Source: Streptomyces sp. CB02980 (GTDB lineage: Bacteria > Actinomycetota > Actinomycetes > Streptomycetales > Streptomycetaceae). Taken from it: 64,000 nt of DNA. Both the position numbers and the translations under genes were made by a program. Positions 48,553-56,874 of the stretch are shown one piece after another (the stretch's first letter is position 1; the number at the start of each line of letters is the position of its first letter). The stretch is from the NCBI RefSeq assembly GCF_014451325.2, contig NZ_JACSCH020000025.1, positions 1-64,000 on the forward strand, read 5' to 3'. The notes below the pieces were generated by a model. The model had not been told where the DNA came from. It was given only the letters and a program-made list of their open reading frames with translations, and did no database searches.

Positions 48553-49384
48553 CCTTGAGGCTGGCGAGCACGATCAGCGGAACGCCGAGCGCCTGGACGA
48601 GCCCGATGTGATGCCCGTACGCGGCCCAGTCGACGCCCATGGCGACGGCGGGGTAGGTGAAGGCCAGCACGGCGATCTTGGCGGTGGGCAGCTTGGCGTA
48701 GGCGGCGTACATGAGGACGTACATCAGCCCGGTGTGGATGATCCCGAGCCCGGCGAGCCAGCCCCAGCCGGCGCCGAACCTCGACGCGGCGCCGAAGTCG
48801 GCGAACGGGAGCAGCAGCGGGATGCCGACCAGGACCTGGACGAGGGCGATCAGGTGCGGCCGTACGCCGGTGATCCGCTTGGTGACGATCGTCGACAGGG
48901 CGTAGAGGACGGCGGCGCCGAGCGCGAGCCCGAGGCCCTTGAGCGAGGCGGTGTCGCCGGGCCGTATCCCGGAGACGAGCACGAGCCCGGCGAACGCGAC
49001 GGCGAGCCAGCCCAGCTTCGCGGCGGTGATCCGCTCCCGGAACAGCACGGCGCCGAACACCACCAGGAAGAACGGCTGCGTGTGGTAGACGACGGTGGCG
49101 AAGGAGATCGAGGTGGCCTCGTACGCCTCGAAGAGCAGCACCCAGTTGAAGACGATGAACACCCCGCCGAGCGCGGCGAGTCCGAACTTCCGCGGAGTGA
49201 GGCCGTGCCCGGTGAAGTAACCGCGCACCAGGCTGTACGCGCCGAGGGCGGCAGCCCCGAAGAGGCACCGGAAGAACACCACGTTGAAGGGGGACGCCCC
49301 CGACTCCACGACGAAGATGCCGAGGGTGCCGGAGAGCACCATGGCGAGGGTGAGTTCGACGGTTCCCCTGGTCTCGTTTCTCAT
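48455..49384 (-). CDS. EamA/DMT family transporter
   Basis: The 309-residue protein has ten membrane helices in two EamA repeats: LTLAMVLSGTLGIFVVESGASPFNVVFFRCLFG near 12 and ALGAAVLYALSTIVTKRITGVRPHLIALVQVLVGIPLLLPF near 155. It exports or imports a small metabolite across the membrane. A disordered hydrophilic C-terminus (APAPRTDGHAPEAASP) is encoded in the part that overlaps the LysR gene by 98 bp on the other strand. It is probably controlled by that LysR. Confidence 0.88.
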   Translation of the reverse strand: MRNETRGTVELTLAMVLSGTLGIFVVESGASPFNVVFFRCLFGAAALGAYSLVRGYFTGHGLTPRKFGLAALGGVFIVFNWVLLFEAYEATSISFATVVYHTQPFFLVVFGAVLFRERITAAKLGWLAVAFAGLVLVSGIRPGDTASLKGLGLALGAAVLYALSTIVTKRITGVRPHLIALVQVLVGIPLLLPFADFGAASRFGAGWGWLAGLGIIHTGLMYVLMYAAYAKLPTAKIAVLAFTYPAVAMGVDWAAYGHHIGLVQALGVPLIVLASLKVTLAARTPVAAPAPRTDGHAPEAASPVATRVG

Positions 49385-49521
49385 GACGACGACGCTACGA
49401 GCGCCCCGGATCCGGGTCCACGAGCCAGTGGGGGGACCTGCCGATGGGGGCGATCGGCTGAGCCGATGGGGGGCCCGGACCGCTGCCGCGCGCGGCGGCG
49501 GGCGGCGGTCCGGGAGGAGGC

Positions 49522-49713
49522 TCAGTTGTCGGAGCCGACGGTGTTGTCGTGACCGGCGTTGAAGACGTCGTCGTGCGCGAACTGGAGCCAGTCGCCGAAG
49601 ACGACGGTGTGCGAGGCCTCCGGCTCGAACTCGACGTGGACGTCGGCGCTCGCGATGCCGGCGGCGCCGAGGACGAGGGCACCGGTGGCGAGGACGGTCA
49701 GCAGGGAACGCAT
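49522..49713 (-). CDS. Small secreted protein (63 aa)
   Basis: The 63-residue product starts MRSLLTVLATGALVLGAAGIASA, a Sec signal with cleavage near residue 22. It leaves a short acidic, histidine-rich mature peptide (DVHVEFEPEASHTVVFGDWLQFAHDD) of about 40 residues. A GAGAGG site precedes the ATG at 49713. A perfect CTCCGCCG-AC-CGGCGGAG inverted repeat lies 30 bp upstream of the start. It resembles no family I know; chaplins have a different cysteine and glycine pattern. Confidence 0.68.
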   Translation of the reverse strand: MRSLLTVLATGALVLGAAGIASADVHVEFEPEASHTVVFGDWLQFAHDDVFNAGHDNTVGSDN

Positions 49714-49742
49714 GGAGGACCTCTCGGTAGAGCGGCGGAACA

Positions 49743-49760
49743 CTCCGCCGACCGGCGGAG
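49743..49760. promoter_or_regulatory. Inverted repeat CTCCGCCG-AC-CGGCGGAG
   Basis: A perfect 8-bp arm inverted repeat with a 2-bp centre lies 30 bp upstream of the small secreted gene start. It could be an operator or a leader hairpin. Confidence 0.55.
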
Positions 49761-49952
49761 CACCCCGCAAGCTAAGGCCACGGCCCGTCCGGCCTCCCGG
49801 CGCCGGGCCGGTGGCGCCCCGGCCCTCAGCCGATCGGCGGAGGCCCCTCCTGACCGTTCACGGCGAGGGGACCTTCGTCGCCGATCCGCTGCTGACGGAC
49901 GAGGGCCACCGGCAGGTGTGACGACCCGGCTCCGGCGGGGAAGGCTCCCCGC

Positions 49953-50405
49953 ATGGACCAGGAACAGGCCCGCAGGTGGCTCGCGACCGCCGTCGCCGAG
50001 GCCCGCGCCGGGCTCGCCGAGGGCGGGATCCCGATCGGGGCCGCGCTGTACGGGGCGGACGGCACGCTCCTCGGGCGCGGCCACAACCGGCGCGTGCAGG
50101 ACGGGGACCCGTCGACGCACGCGGAGACCGCCGCCTTCCGGGCCGCGGGCCGGCAGCGCTCGTACCGGGGTACGACGATGGTGACGACCCTCTCGCCCTG
50201 CTGGTACTGCTCCGGTCTGGTGCGGCAGTTCGGGATCTCGCGGGTGGTCGTCGGGGAGGCGGAGACCTTCCACGGCGGGCACGACTGGCTGACGGAGCAC
50301 GGGGTCGAGGTCCTCGTGCTGGACGACCCCGAATGCACGGCGCTGATGCGGGAGTTCATCGCCGAGCAGCCGGCTCTCTGGAACGAGGACATCGGCGATG
50401 AGTGA
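49953..50405 (+). CDS. Nucleoside/cytosine deaminase family protein
   Basis: The 150-residue protein is a zinc-dependent deaminase. The zinc ligand and proton shuttle are in STHAETAAF near 50 (HAE), and SPCWYCSGLVRQF near 80 is the PCxxC. The pattern is close to bacterial and yeast cytosine deaminases. It deaminates a nucleobase or related amine in the cytosol. Its stop overlaps the start of the next gene by 8 bp. Confidence 0.87.
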   Translation: MDQEQARRWLATAVAEARAGLAEGGIPIGAALYGADGTLLGRGHNRRVQDGDPSTHAETAAFRAAGRQRSYRGTTMVTTLSPCWYCSGLVRQFGISRVVVGEAETFHGGHDWLTEHGVEVLVLDDPECTALMREFIAEQPALWNEDIGDE

Positions 50406-51369
50406 CGAGACGAGCGCGGGGACGCGCGAGGAGGCGAGCCGCGGGACGAGCGACGAGAGCTCGCCCGCGGCGGCCCTCCCCACGATCGATCTGGCCCGCG
50501 ACGCGGGCCCGCAGCTGCCCGCCGTCGACCGCGCCCTCCGCGAGGCCGGCTTCCTCCTCGTCACCGGCCACGGTGTCGACCCTGGACTGCGGGCCGGGAT
50601 CCGCGCGGCCGCCCGCCGCTTCTTCCACCTCCCGCACGCCGTGAAGGAGCCGTACGCCGTGCGGGTCGGTGGCCGGGGCTGGCTCGGGCCCGGCGCGGAG
50701 GCCAACGGGTACGCGGAGGGTACGGCGACGCCGCCCGACCTGAAGGAGTCGCTGTCCTTCGCGGCGTACGAACCGACCGGCGACCCGGCCGTGGACGCCG
50801 AGTGGTTCCTGCCGAACACCTGGCCCGCCGAGGTCCCCGAGCTGAAGCCGCTGGTGGATGCGTATCTGGCACAGATGAAGACGCTCTCAGACCGGGTCCT
50901 GGACCTGCTCGGCGTGGCCCTCGGCGAGGAGCGGGACTTCTTCACCCGGCACACCGGACACCCCACGTTCGGCTTCAACATCAACTGGTACCCGGGGCGG
51001 GAGCGGACGGGCGAGCCGGAGCCGGGCCAGTTCCGCATCGGCCCGCACACGGACTTCGGCACGGTCACCGTCCTGGACCGGGAGGCCGGCAAGGGCGGCC
51101 TGCAGGTCTTCACGGACGCGGGCGGCTGGCAGGACGCCCCGTACGATCCGGCCGCCTTCACCGTCAACATCGGTGACCTGATGGCCGGTTGGACGGGTGG
51201 ACGGTGGCGTTCGGGACGCCACCGGGTGCTTCCCCCGCCGGCCGACGTCCCCACGGAGGAGCTGATGTCGCTCGTGTACTTCTACGAGTGCACGCCCGGG
51301 ACGACCATCCACGGCATCGAGTCGCACGGATACCTGCGGGCCCAGCTCGACGCGATCGCCACGGACTGA
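50398..51369 (+). CDS. Fe(II)/2-oxoglutarate-type oxygenase (IPNS family)
   Basis: The 323-residue protein has the isopenicillin N synthase-like N-terminal half (PTIDLARDAGPQLPAVDRALREAGFLLVTGHGVD) and the jelly-roll metal motif HTDFGTVTVLD near 219 (HxD), with the distal histidine in WRSGRHRVLPPP near 275. The usual R-x-S that binds 2-oxoglutarate is not obvious after it (the region reads ELMSLVYF), so co-substrate use is uncertain. It is translationally coupled by an 8-bp overlap to the deaminase, which suggests a joint pathway on a nucleobase-like compound. The ATG at 50398 is used. Confidence 0.85.
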   Translation: MSDETSAGTREEASRGTSDESSPAAALPTIDLARDAGPQLPAVDRALREAGFLLVTGHGVDPGLRAGIRAAARRFFHLPHAVKEPYAVRVGGRGWLGPGAEANGYAEGTATPPDLKESLSFAAYEPTGDPAVDAEWFLPNTWPAEVPELKPLVDAYLAQMKTLSDRVLDLLGVALGEERDFFTRHTGHPTFGFNINWYPGRERTGEPEPGQFRIGPHTDFGTVTVLDREAGKGGLQVFTDAGGWQDAPYDPAAFTVNIGDLMAGWTGGRWRSGRHRVLPPPADVPTEELMSLVYFYECTPGTTIHGIESHGYLRAQLDAIATD

Positions 51370-51430
51370 CGGTTCCCCGCATCCGGTCGCGCCGACACAC
51401 CCATGAGCCGTTGTTTATGTCGTACGCTAT

Positions 51431-51445
51431 GTTTATCGCGTAAAC
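51431..51445. promoter_or_regulatory. TetR-type palindrome GTTTA-TCGCG-TAAAC
   Basis: A perfect 15-bp inverted repeat lies 33 bp upstream of the TetR gene at 51479; a further TGTTTAT lies at 51412. This is a typical autoregulatory operator format. Confidence 0.7.
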
Positions 51446-51478
51446 CTGACGCGGTGAACCTGCCTACGGGAGAGGTCC

Positions 51479-52291
51479 ATGCCTCGCGCAGCTCGTTCCG
51501 CCCGCTCCACCGGATCCACCGGCCCGGCCGACCTGGGCGCGGTCGCCGACCTGCTGTGGCGCGCCGATCCCGGACATCCCCAACGCGCCGAGGAGACCCG
51601 CCCCCGGCTCGGCGTCCGGCTGATCGTGAACACCGCGGTGGCCGTCGCCGACGCCGAGGGACTGGACGCGCTCTCGATGCAGCGCGTCGCCTCCGAGCTG
51701 GGCTGCAGCGCGATGGCGCTCTACCGGCACATCCCGAGCAAGGACCAGCTCGTCGCCGCGATGACCGACGCCGCCACGGGCCGCCCGCCCGCGCCGCCGT
51801 CCCCGGCCTCCTCAGCCTCACCGGACTCACCGGACTCACCGGACTCACCGGACTCACCGGACACACCGTGGCGCGCCGAGGTCGAGGCGTGGGTGGAAGC
51901 GCTGTGGAATCTCTATCTCGGCCACCCGTGGATGCTGCGCGCACCCACCCTGAGCGCACCGGTCGGGCCCAACGAACTGGCGTGGTTCGAGGCGCTCCTC
52001 AGCCCCCTCCACCGCGCCGGCCTCGACCGCCGGGAACTCATTCCGATCGCCACCTTCGTGTCCAGCGCCGTGCGCGATCTGGCGCGGGTGGCCACGGAAC
52101 TCGACCCTGCGGGTGCCGCCGCGTACGGCGAGGTCCTGGCCCGGCGTCTGGACCCGACGCGCTTCCCCACCCTGTGCTCGCTCGCGGGCGAGGAAGGCCT
52201 CGACGAGGCGGAGGACGGCGATGTGACGCCGATCGTCCGCCACGGGATGCGGTTCCTGCTCGACGGCATCGAGGCCCGGATCAAGGCCTGA
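51479..52291 (+). CDS. TetR family regulator with SPD repeat linker
   Basis: The 270-residue protein has a TetR helix-turn-helix shifted by a 35-residue N-terminal extension (RLIVNTAVAVADAEGLDALSMQRVASELGCSAMALYRHIPSKDQLV, about 41-88). A linker with five exact SPD repeats (about 114-128) leads to a TetR C-terminal ligand domain. The SPD repeats come from a 9-bp tandem repeat in frame. The ATG at 51479 follows GGGAGAGG. It is followed 97 bp later by a membrane protein gene, a likely target or partner. Confidence 0.9.
   Translation: MPRAARSARSTGSTGPADLGAVADLLWRADPGHPQRAEETRPRLGVRLIVNTAVAVADAEGLDALSMQRVASELGCSAMALYRHIPSKDQLVAAMTDAATGRPPAPPSPASSASPDSPDSPDSPDSPDTPWRAEVEAWVEALWNLYLGHPWMLRAPTLSAPVGPNELAWFEALLSPLHRAGLDRRELIPIATFVSSAVRDLARVATELDPAGAAAYGEVLARRLDPTRFPTLCSLAGEEGLDEAEDGDVTPIVRHGMRFLLDGIEARIKA
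51818..51862. repeat. 9-bp tandem repeat TCACCGGAC, five copies, in-frame
   Basis: Five exact copies of TCACCGGAC encode five Ser-Pro-Asp units inside the TetR gene. It is the same 9-bp cycle as the non-coding array at 4982-5017. Confidence 0.9.
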
Positions 52292-52362
52292 GCCGAAGCC
52301 CGGGTCGAGTCCCGAGCCGAAGCCCGAGTCGAGTCCCCAGTCGAGTCCCGATTCGAATCGAC
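52289..52362. repeat. Degenerate CGAGTCCC repeat after TetR stop
   Basis: Starting at the TGA stop of the TetR gene, several copies of the motif GAGCCGAAGCCC/GAGTCGAGTCCC follow one another before the membrane protein gene. No coding sense is apparent. Confidence 0.6.
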
Positions 52363-52388
52363 CCCCGTACGACGGAAGGAAGACCGAC

Positions 52389-53078
52389 ATGGATGACATC
52401 GCCATACGACGACTGATGAGCGTCTGCGGCATCGCCGCCGGCTTACTCGCCGCGGTCGGCGTCCCGCTCTACTTCGTGTACTCCGGAGCACCGCCCGCTT
52501 CGAACGTACTCGCCAGAATCCTGCTGAACATCCTCACCTGCGGCGCCCTCCTGGTCTTCCTGACGGGGCTGCGCCATCTGATCCGCACCGCGGGCGACGG
52601 CTACGAGTGGCTTGCGAGCCTGGTGTTCGGCTCCGGACTGGCCTACGTCGTCGTCACCCTGGTCGCCGCGTCGATCGAGGCGGGGACCGTTCTCGAACAT
52701 CCCGACGGGACACTGGACCCGACCGTCGACGGCACACTGGCCCACGCCAACATGCTGCTGCACGGATCGGTCGCCCGACTCCTGACGGCGATCCTGCTGG
52801 CGGCCGCCGGATACGCGATCCTGCGCAGCGGGGTCCTGCCACGCTGGACCGGACGCCTCGCCCACGCCGTCGCACTCGTCAACATCGCGTTCGTGCCGTC
52901 CCTGTTCTTCGGCACCGACGCCGCCGACTTCTACAGCGCCGTCGGCTGGGGCAACACCGCCCTGACCGCCGCGCTGGTCGTCTACTGGGCCCTGGCCGTC
53001 GGGATCGCGGTCAGGCCGCGCTCCTCCCGGCACCGGCCGACGCCGACACCACCGCGGCACGGCACCCGCCTCGCCTGA
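52389..53078 (+). CDS. Multi-helix membrane protein with a TTA codon
   Basis: The 229-residue protein has six hydrophobic segments: about 8-29, 38-57, 73-92, 120-142, 155-174 and 184-204. A basic proline-rich tail (RPRSSRHRPTPTPPRH) follows. It resembles DUF4386-like small membrane proteins but I cannot assign it. Codon 19 is TTA (52443-52445), rare in Streptomyces and read only by the bldA tRNA, so its translation may be developmentally limited. It follows the TetR gene on the same strand. Confidence 0.78.
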   Translation: MDDIAIRRLMSVCGIAAGLLAAVGVPLYFVYSGAPPASNVLARILLNILTCGALLVFLTGLRHLIRTAGDGYEWLASLVFGSGLAYVVVTLVAASIEAGTVLEHPDGTLDPTVDGTLAHANMLLHGSVARLLTAILLAAAGYAILRSGVLPRWTGRLAHAVALVNIAFVPSLFFGTDAADFYSAVGWGNTALTAALVVYWALAVGIAVRPRSSRHRPTPTPPRHGTRLA

Positions 53079-53164
53079 GGACACGCCTTCGCAACGACTC
53101 GAAAGCAGAGTCGAAAAGCCCACCGCATTCCCAACATGCCGTCGATATCCTGGAGTTGGATGTG

Positions 53165-53191
53165 ACGGGGGTAACGGGGGCAACGGGGGTG
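53165..53191. repeat. 9-bp repeat ACGGGGGTA, three copies, before the NTPase
   Basis: Three tandem units (ACGGGGGTA, ACGGGGGCA, ACGGGGGTG) end eight bases before the GTG start of the NTPase gene and provide a G-rich region that can act as its ribosome site. Confidence 0.6.
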
Positions 53192-53198
53192 GCGGGTC

Positions 53199-55292
53199 GT
53201 GGACAGGGAGCTGTACGGCCGCGAGGCGGCCTTGCACGATGCCGGACTGGTCGCGCGCCTCAGCGGCCTCACGAAGCACGGCGCCTCCCGGGTGCCGTTC
53301 GAGCACGGTGACGATCCGCCGGTCACCGTCTTCACCGGCGGGCGCGGTACGGGCAAGACCGCCCTGCTCAAGGAGGTCCGCAACCGCTACAAGGGGTACA
53401 CACCGCTGGCGCTCCTCGACTGCGCGCACATCGAGCCGCCCGCCGACCACGGCCCCGGCTGGACCCCGCTCACCGGGGCCCTCGCCGAGCTCGCCGTACA
53501 ACTGTCGCCGAAGGTGCTCGGCGCACGGCCGGTGAAGTTCCCCCGGGTGTCGCTCGGGCTCGTCGCGGTCGCCTCGCTGGGCTGGTCGCAGGAGGACGAC
53601 GAGCGGGCCCGGCGCGACCTCCAGCGACTCGGGCCGCTGCTCGCGACCGTCGACCCCACCAGGGGCGCGGCCACCCACTGGGTCGGCAAGGTGCTCGCCA
53701 AGCTGGCCGCCACGTTCGCCGAGGCCACCGTCCCGCTCGCCGGGCTGCTTGCCGAGGCGACCGTGGAGACCGTCCTCGAGGAGGTGTTCGGCCGCCTCCA
53801 GCGCACCTCGGAGAGCTGGTACGGCACCTATCGCAACGCCGGCGGACGCGGCAAGGCGGGGCTCCAGCAGCTCGCGATCGACTTCGAGCAGGGCGGCCGG
53901 CGCCGCGCCGAGGCCGAGGGCTTCCTCGTCGGCGCGCTGACCGAGGACCTCCTCCACCCGTACGTGGGGATCCGGCGCGGCGGCCGGATCGGCCGCCCGC
54001 TGGTCCTCCTCGACAACGCCCACGAACCGCTCGGCCGGCAGCTCGTCGAACCGATCCTGCGCTCCCGCGCCGAGGGCCGCCGGGACCGGGTCGTCGTCCT
54101 CGCCACCTCCCGGGTCCGCGAGCACGAGGGGTTGCGCAACGCCACCAGGACCCGGCTGCCGGAGACCGCGCACCGGGCGCCGAGCCCGCGCGACTCCCGC
54201 GTCGGCTCCGGCATCCTCGCCGTGGAGCTCACGCCGCTCTCCCCCTCCCAGACCCGCTCCGCCTTCGACCACCACGACCCGGCCGGCCGGACGCCCACCG
54301 AACTCTCCCGCGCCGTCCACCGGTTGACCGGCGGCCGCCCCCTCGGCGTCGCCCTCCTCGGCCGGGCCGCCGGAGAGGCCCCGGAGCATCTGCGGGCCGG
54401 GCTCACCCCGGGCGGGCTGCTCGACCTGACCGTGGAACTCCGCGAGGACACCCCGCCGGTGCCCGTCGCCCCCACCCTCCTCGCCGAACTCCTCCCGGTG
54501 CGGCGGCCCGGCCCGTACGCCGTGCTCGCCGCCGCCCACGACGAGGAGTCCGCCCGGATGCTCGCCCACGCCCGGCTCCAGGGCGAGTCCCTGGACGGAG
54601 ACGTGGCGCTGCGCGTCCGCGACCAACTGCGCTCCGAGGACTGGGCCGCCTCGGAACCGGGCTCGGGCCACTTCGTCGCCGACCCGCTCCTGCGCGCCCT
54701 GCTCCTGCACCGCCTCCGCTTCGAGGACGGCGATCATCCCCGGTACGCGGCCTGGCACGCCGTCCACGAGACCCTGCACCGGTACTACGGTCCCGAGCCC
54801 GGCCCGTACCGCCTCCATCACGACCTGGCCCTCGGCCGCACCGAGGAGGCCGTCACACAGCTGCGGCTCACCTTCCCGGAGCAGGACGTCCTCGGCTGGC
54901 TGGCGCGGCTGCGGTTCATCGGCTCCGCCCCGTACCCCCGCGAGCACGGCCGGACCGGTCAGGACCCGCGCCGGACGATCGCCCTCGGCCGGCGACCGCC
55001 GGCAGGCACGAGAGGCGGAGCGGCCGACGATCTCCCTCCCGGACTCGACCACGACACCACCGAACTCCACCTGTCCGTACGGCGACTGCTGCACGCCGTA
55101 TGGCTGCTGACCGATCCGCTCGCACTGCCCGACGACGAGGTGGCCGACCGCCTCGCGCACGAACTGCGCCGGCTCTCCGGCCGTCATCTGACGGGCAGCG
55201 GTTCGCTCTGGGACGCGGCCACCCACTGGCCGCGCGACATCCGTGCCTGGCGGGAGCTGTCGCTGCCGCCGGGCCGCGAGGACGGAGTCTGA
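53199..55292 (+). CDS. P-loop NTPase of unknown system
   Basis: The 697-residue protein starts at a GTG and has an early Walker A (VTVFTGGRGTGKTALLKEV, K53). A Walker B-like strand (GRPLVLLDNAHEP) lies near residue 265, and VVVLATSRVRE near 298 resembles a sensor strand. There is no ABC signature or membrane helix, so it is a STAND/AAA-like ATPase rather than a transporter ATPase. The C-terminal 350 residues are helical, with HRAPSPRDS and HHDLALGRTEEAVTQLRLTFP stretches that look like an effector or TPR-like region. It is followed 4 bp later by an anchored binding-protein gene. The pair is conserved in Streptomyces, but its role is unknown. Confidence 0.8.
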   Translation: MDRELYGREAALHDAGLVARLSGLTKHGASRVPFEHGDDPPVTVFTGGRGTGKTALLKEVRNRYKGYTPLALLDCAHIEPPADHGPGWTPLTGALAELAVQLSPKVLGARPVKFPRVSLGLVAVASLGWSQEDDERARRDLQRLGPLLATVDPTRGAATHWVGKVLAKLAATFAEATVPLAGLLAEATVETVLEEVFGRLQRTSESWYGTYRNAGGRGKAGLQQLAIDFEQGGRRRAEAEGFLVGALTEDLLHPYVGIRRGGRIGRPLVLLDNAHEPLGRQLVEPILRSRAEGRRDRVVVLATSRVREHEGLRNATRTRLPETAHRAPSPRDSRVGSGILAVELTPLSPSQTRSAFDHHDPAGRTPTELSRAVHRLTGGRPLGVALLGRAAGEAPEHLRAGLTPGGLLDLTVELREDTPPVPVAPTLLAELLPVRRPGPYAVLAAAHDEESARMLAHARLQGESLDGDVALRVRDQLRSEDWAASEPGSGHFVADPLLRALLLHRLRFEDGDHPRYAAWHAVHETLHRYYGPEPGPYRLHHDLALGRTEEAVTQLRLTFPEQDVLGWLARLRFIGSAPYPREHGRTGQDPRRTIALGRRPPAGTRGGAADDLPPGLDHDTTELHLSVRRLLHAVWLLTDPLALPDDEVADRLAHELRRLSGRHLTGSGSLWDAATHWPRDIRAWRELSLPPGREDGV

Positions 55293-55296
55293 CGCC

Positions 55297-56868
55297 ATGC
55301 CCGACCGCCCGACCGCCCCGCGCATCGGCCGACCGCTCGACCGGCTGCGGCGGCGCGTCCGCACCCCCCGCCAGAAGCTCGTCGCGTCCGTCGTCACCGC
55401 CGCCGTCGTCCTGGGACTCGGCGGGTACGCCGTCGCCCGGCTCACCACCCCGGAGGACCGTTCCTGCGCCGCGGGGGTCGAAAGACCGGAGGGCAGCGGC
55501 GAATGCGTCGGCGTCAACGGCGACGGCCACGCCTTCGGCGTACCCGAACTCGCGGAGGTCGCCCGGGCCATCGGCGCCGAGAACGCCGCGCTCAAGCCCG
55601 GCGAGTACGCCACCGTCGCCGTCCTCCTGCCGCTGACCTCCACCGACAGCGGCATGCGGGTCAAGGTGCTGCACGAGGTCCAGGGCGCGTACGCCTACCA
55701 GTACCGGGCCAACCACGAGTCCAACAGCGAGACCCCGAAGATCCGCCTCGTCCTCGCCAACACCGGCAAGGGCAACGCCCACTGGCGCGGCACCGTCGAC
55801 CGGCTGATCGCCATGACCGGCGCCCCCGACCGGCTGCGGGCCGTCTCCGGCGTCGCCACCTCCTCCACCGAGGTACGCGAGTCGGTGACCGCCCTCACCG
55901 GCGCCGGGATCGCCGTCGTCGGCACCACCATCACCGCCGACGACATCGCCAACGGCCCGGGCCCCGGACACAACCGCTACCCCGGCCTCGCCCGCGTCTC
56001 CCCCACCAACAACGACGAGGCCAAGGCCCTCGCGAACTTCGGCCGCGTCGACGCCGCCAAGGCCCTCCTCGTCCAGGACACCCGCAGCGGCGACCACTAC
56101 ACCGACACCCTCAAGTCCGCGTTCGCCGCGTCCCTCAAGGGCGCGCCCTACGAGCCGCAGCTCTTCACCTCGCCCGCCGATCCCACCGACGAGGGCACCA
56201 CCGCCAACACCTTCCGCCAGATCACCCATCTGATCTGCGACACCCGCGCCGAGACGGTCTTCTTCGCGGGCCGCCACACCCAGCTGCGCCAGTTCATCAA
56301 CGCGCTCGGCTCGCGCGGCTGCCTCGACCGCGCCTTCACGATCCTGACCGGTGACGAGGGCTCGTACCTGGGCGCGGACGAGCAGCTCGACCGGAACGCC
56401 CTGAAGGCGAAGCTGACCGTGCGGTACGCGGCGCTCGCCCACCCGGACGCGTGGAAGCAGGCGGCGGGGCGGAAGGTCCCGGCGACGGGCGGTTCGGTGG
56501 TGGCGTACTCGACCTTCGTGACGGACATCGCCCGCGCCTCGAAGAAGCCGGTGCCGCTCACGGACGGCCAGGCGATCGTCGCGTACGACGCGATGGCGAC
56601 GGCGGTGCACGCGATCCGCCAGGCGACCCCGCAGGGCTCCCAGTACCCGGAGCTCGCCGACGTGGTCACCCAGTGGCCGCAGGTCAAGGGCTCACTGCGG
56701 GTGCAGGGCGCGAGCGGCTGGATCTGCCTGGACAACTACGGGAACCCGTACAACAAGGCGGTCCCGATCGTGGAACTTGCCCAGGACGGCACCCAGCGCT
56801 TCGTCCAGATCGCCTGGCCGGAGGGGAAACCGCCGTCCACTTCCTGCTTGCCGCCGAAGCGGGGGTAG
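55297..56868 (+). CDS. Membrane-anchored periplasmic-binding-fold protein
   Basis: The 523-residue protein has a short cytosolic N-terminus and one membrane helix (LVASVVTAAVVLGLGGYAVA, about 28-47). Its extracellular domain is of the type I periplasmic-binding fold: TVAVLLPLTSTDSGMRVKVLHEVQGAYAYQY near 108, AVSGVATSSTEVRESVTALTGAGIAVVGTT near 190 and FFAGRHTQLRQFINAL near 325. This is the ABC-type branched-chain amino acid receptor fold (Peripla_BP_6), but it is fixed to the membrane and no permease gene is nearby. It is coupled to the NTPase upstream, so a sensor or signalling role is possible. Confidence 0.82.
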   Translation: MPDRPTAPRIGRPLDRLRRRVRTPRQKLVASVVTAAVVLGLGGYAVARLTTPEDRSCAAGVERPEGSGECVGVNGDGHAFGVPELAEVARAIGAENAALKPGEYATVAVLLPLTSTDSGMRVKVLHEVQGAYAYQYRANHESNSETPKIRLVLANTGKGNAHWRGTVDRLIAMTGAPDRLRAVSGVATSSTEVRESVTALTGAGIAVVGTTITADDIANGPGPGHNRYPGLARVSPTNNDEAKALANFGRVDAAKALLVQDTRSGDHYTDTLKSAFAASLKGAPYEPQLFTSPADPTDEGTTANTFRQITHLICDTRAETVFFAGRHTQLRQFINALGSRGCLDRAFTILTGDEGSYLGADEQLDRNALKAKLTVRYAALAHPDAWKQAAGRKVPATGGSVVAYSTFVTDIARASKKPVPLTDGQAIVAYDAMATAVHAIRQATPQGSQYPELADVVTQWPQVKGSLRVQGASGWICLDNYGNPYNKAVPIVELAQDGTQRFVQIAWPEGKPPSTSCLPPKRG

Positions 56869-56874
56869 CGGCGC

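Noticed and set aside
52443..55664. A 1073-codon open frame on the minus strand
   Set aside because: It runs antisense to the TetR-linked membrane protein and NTPase genes, has alanine/glycine/arginine-rich composition and no family pattern. It is a shadow produced by high GC.
53199..56868. ABC transporter operon
   Set aside because: The NTPase has no ABC signature motif and no permease gene is present, so a transporter call based on the binding fold alone is not supported.
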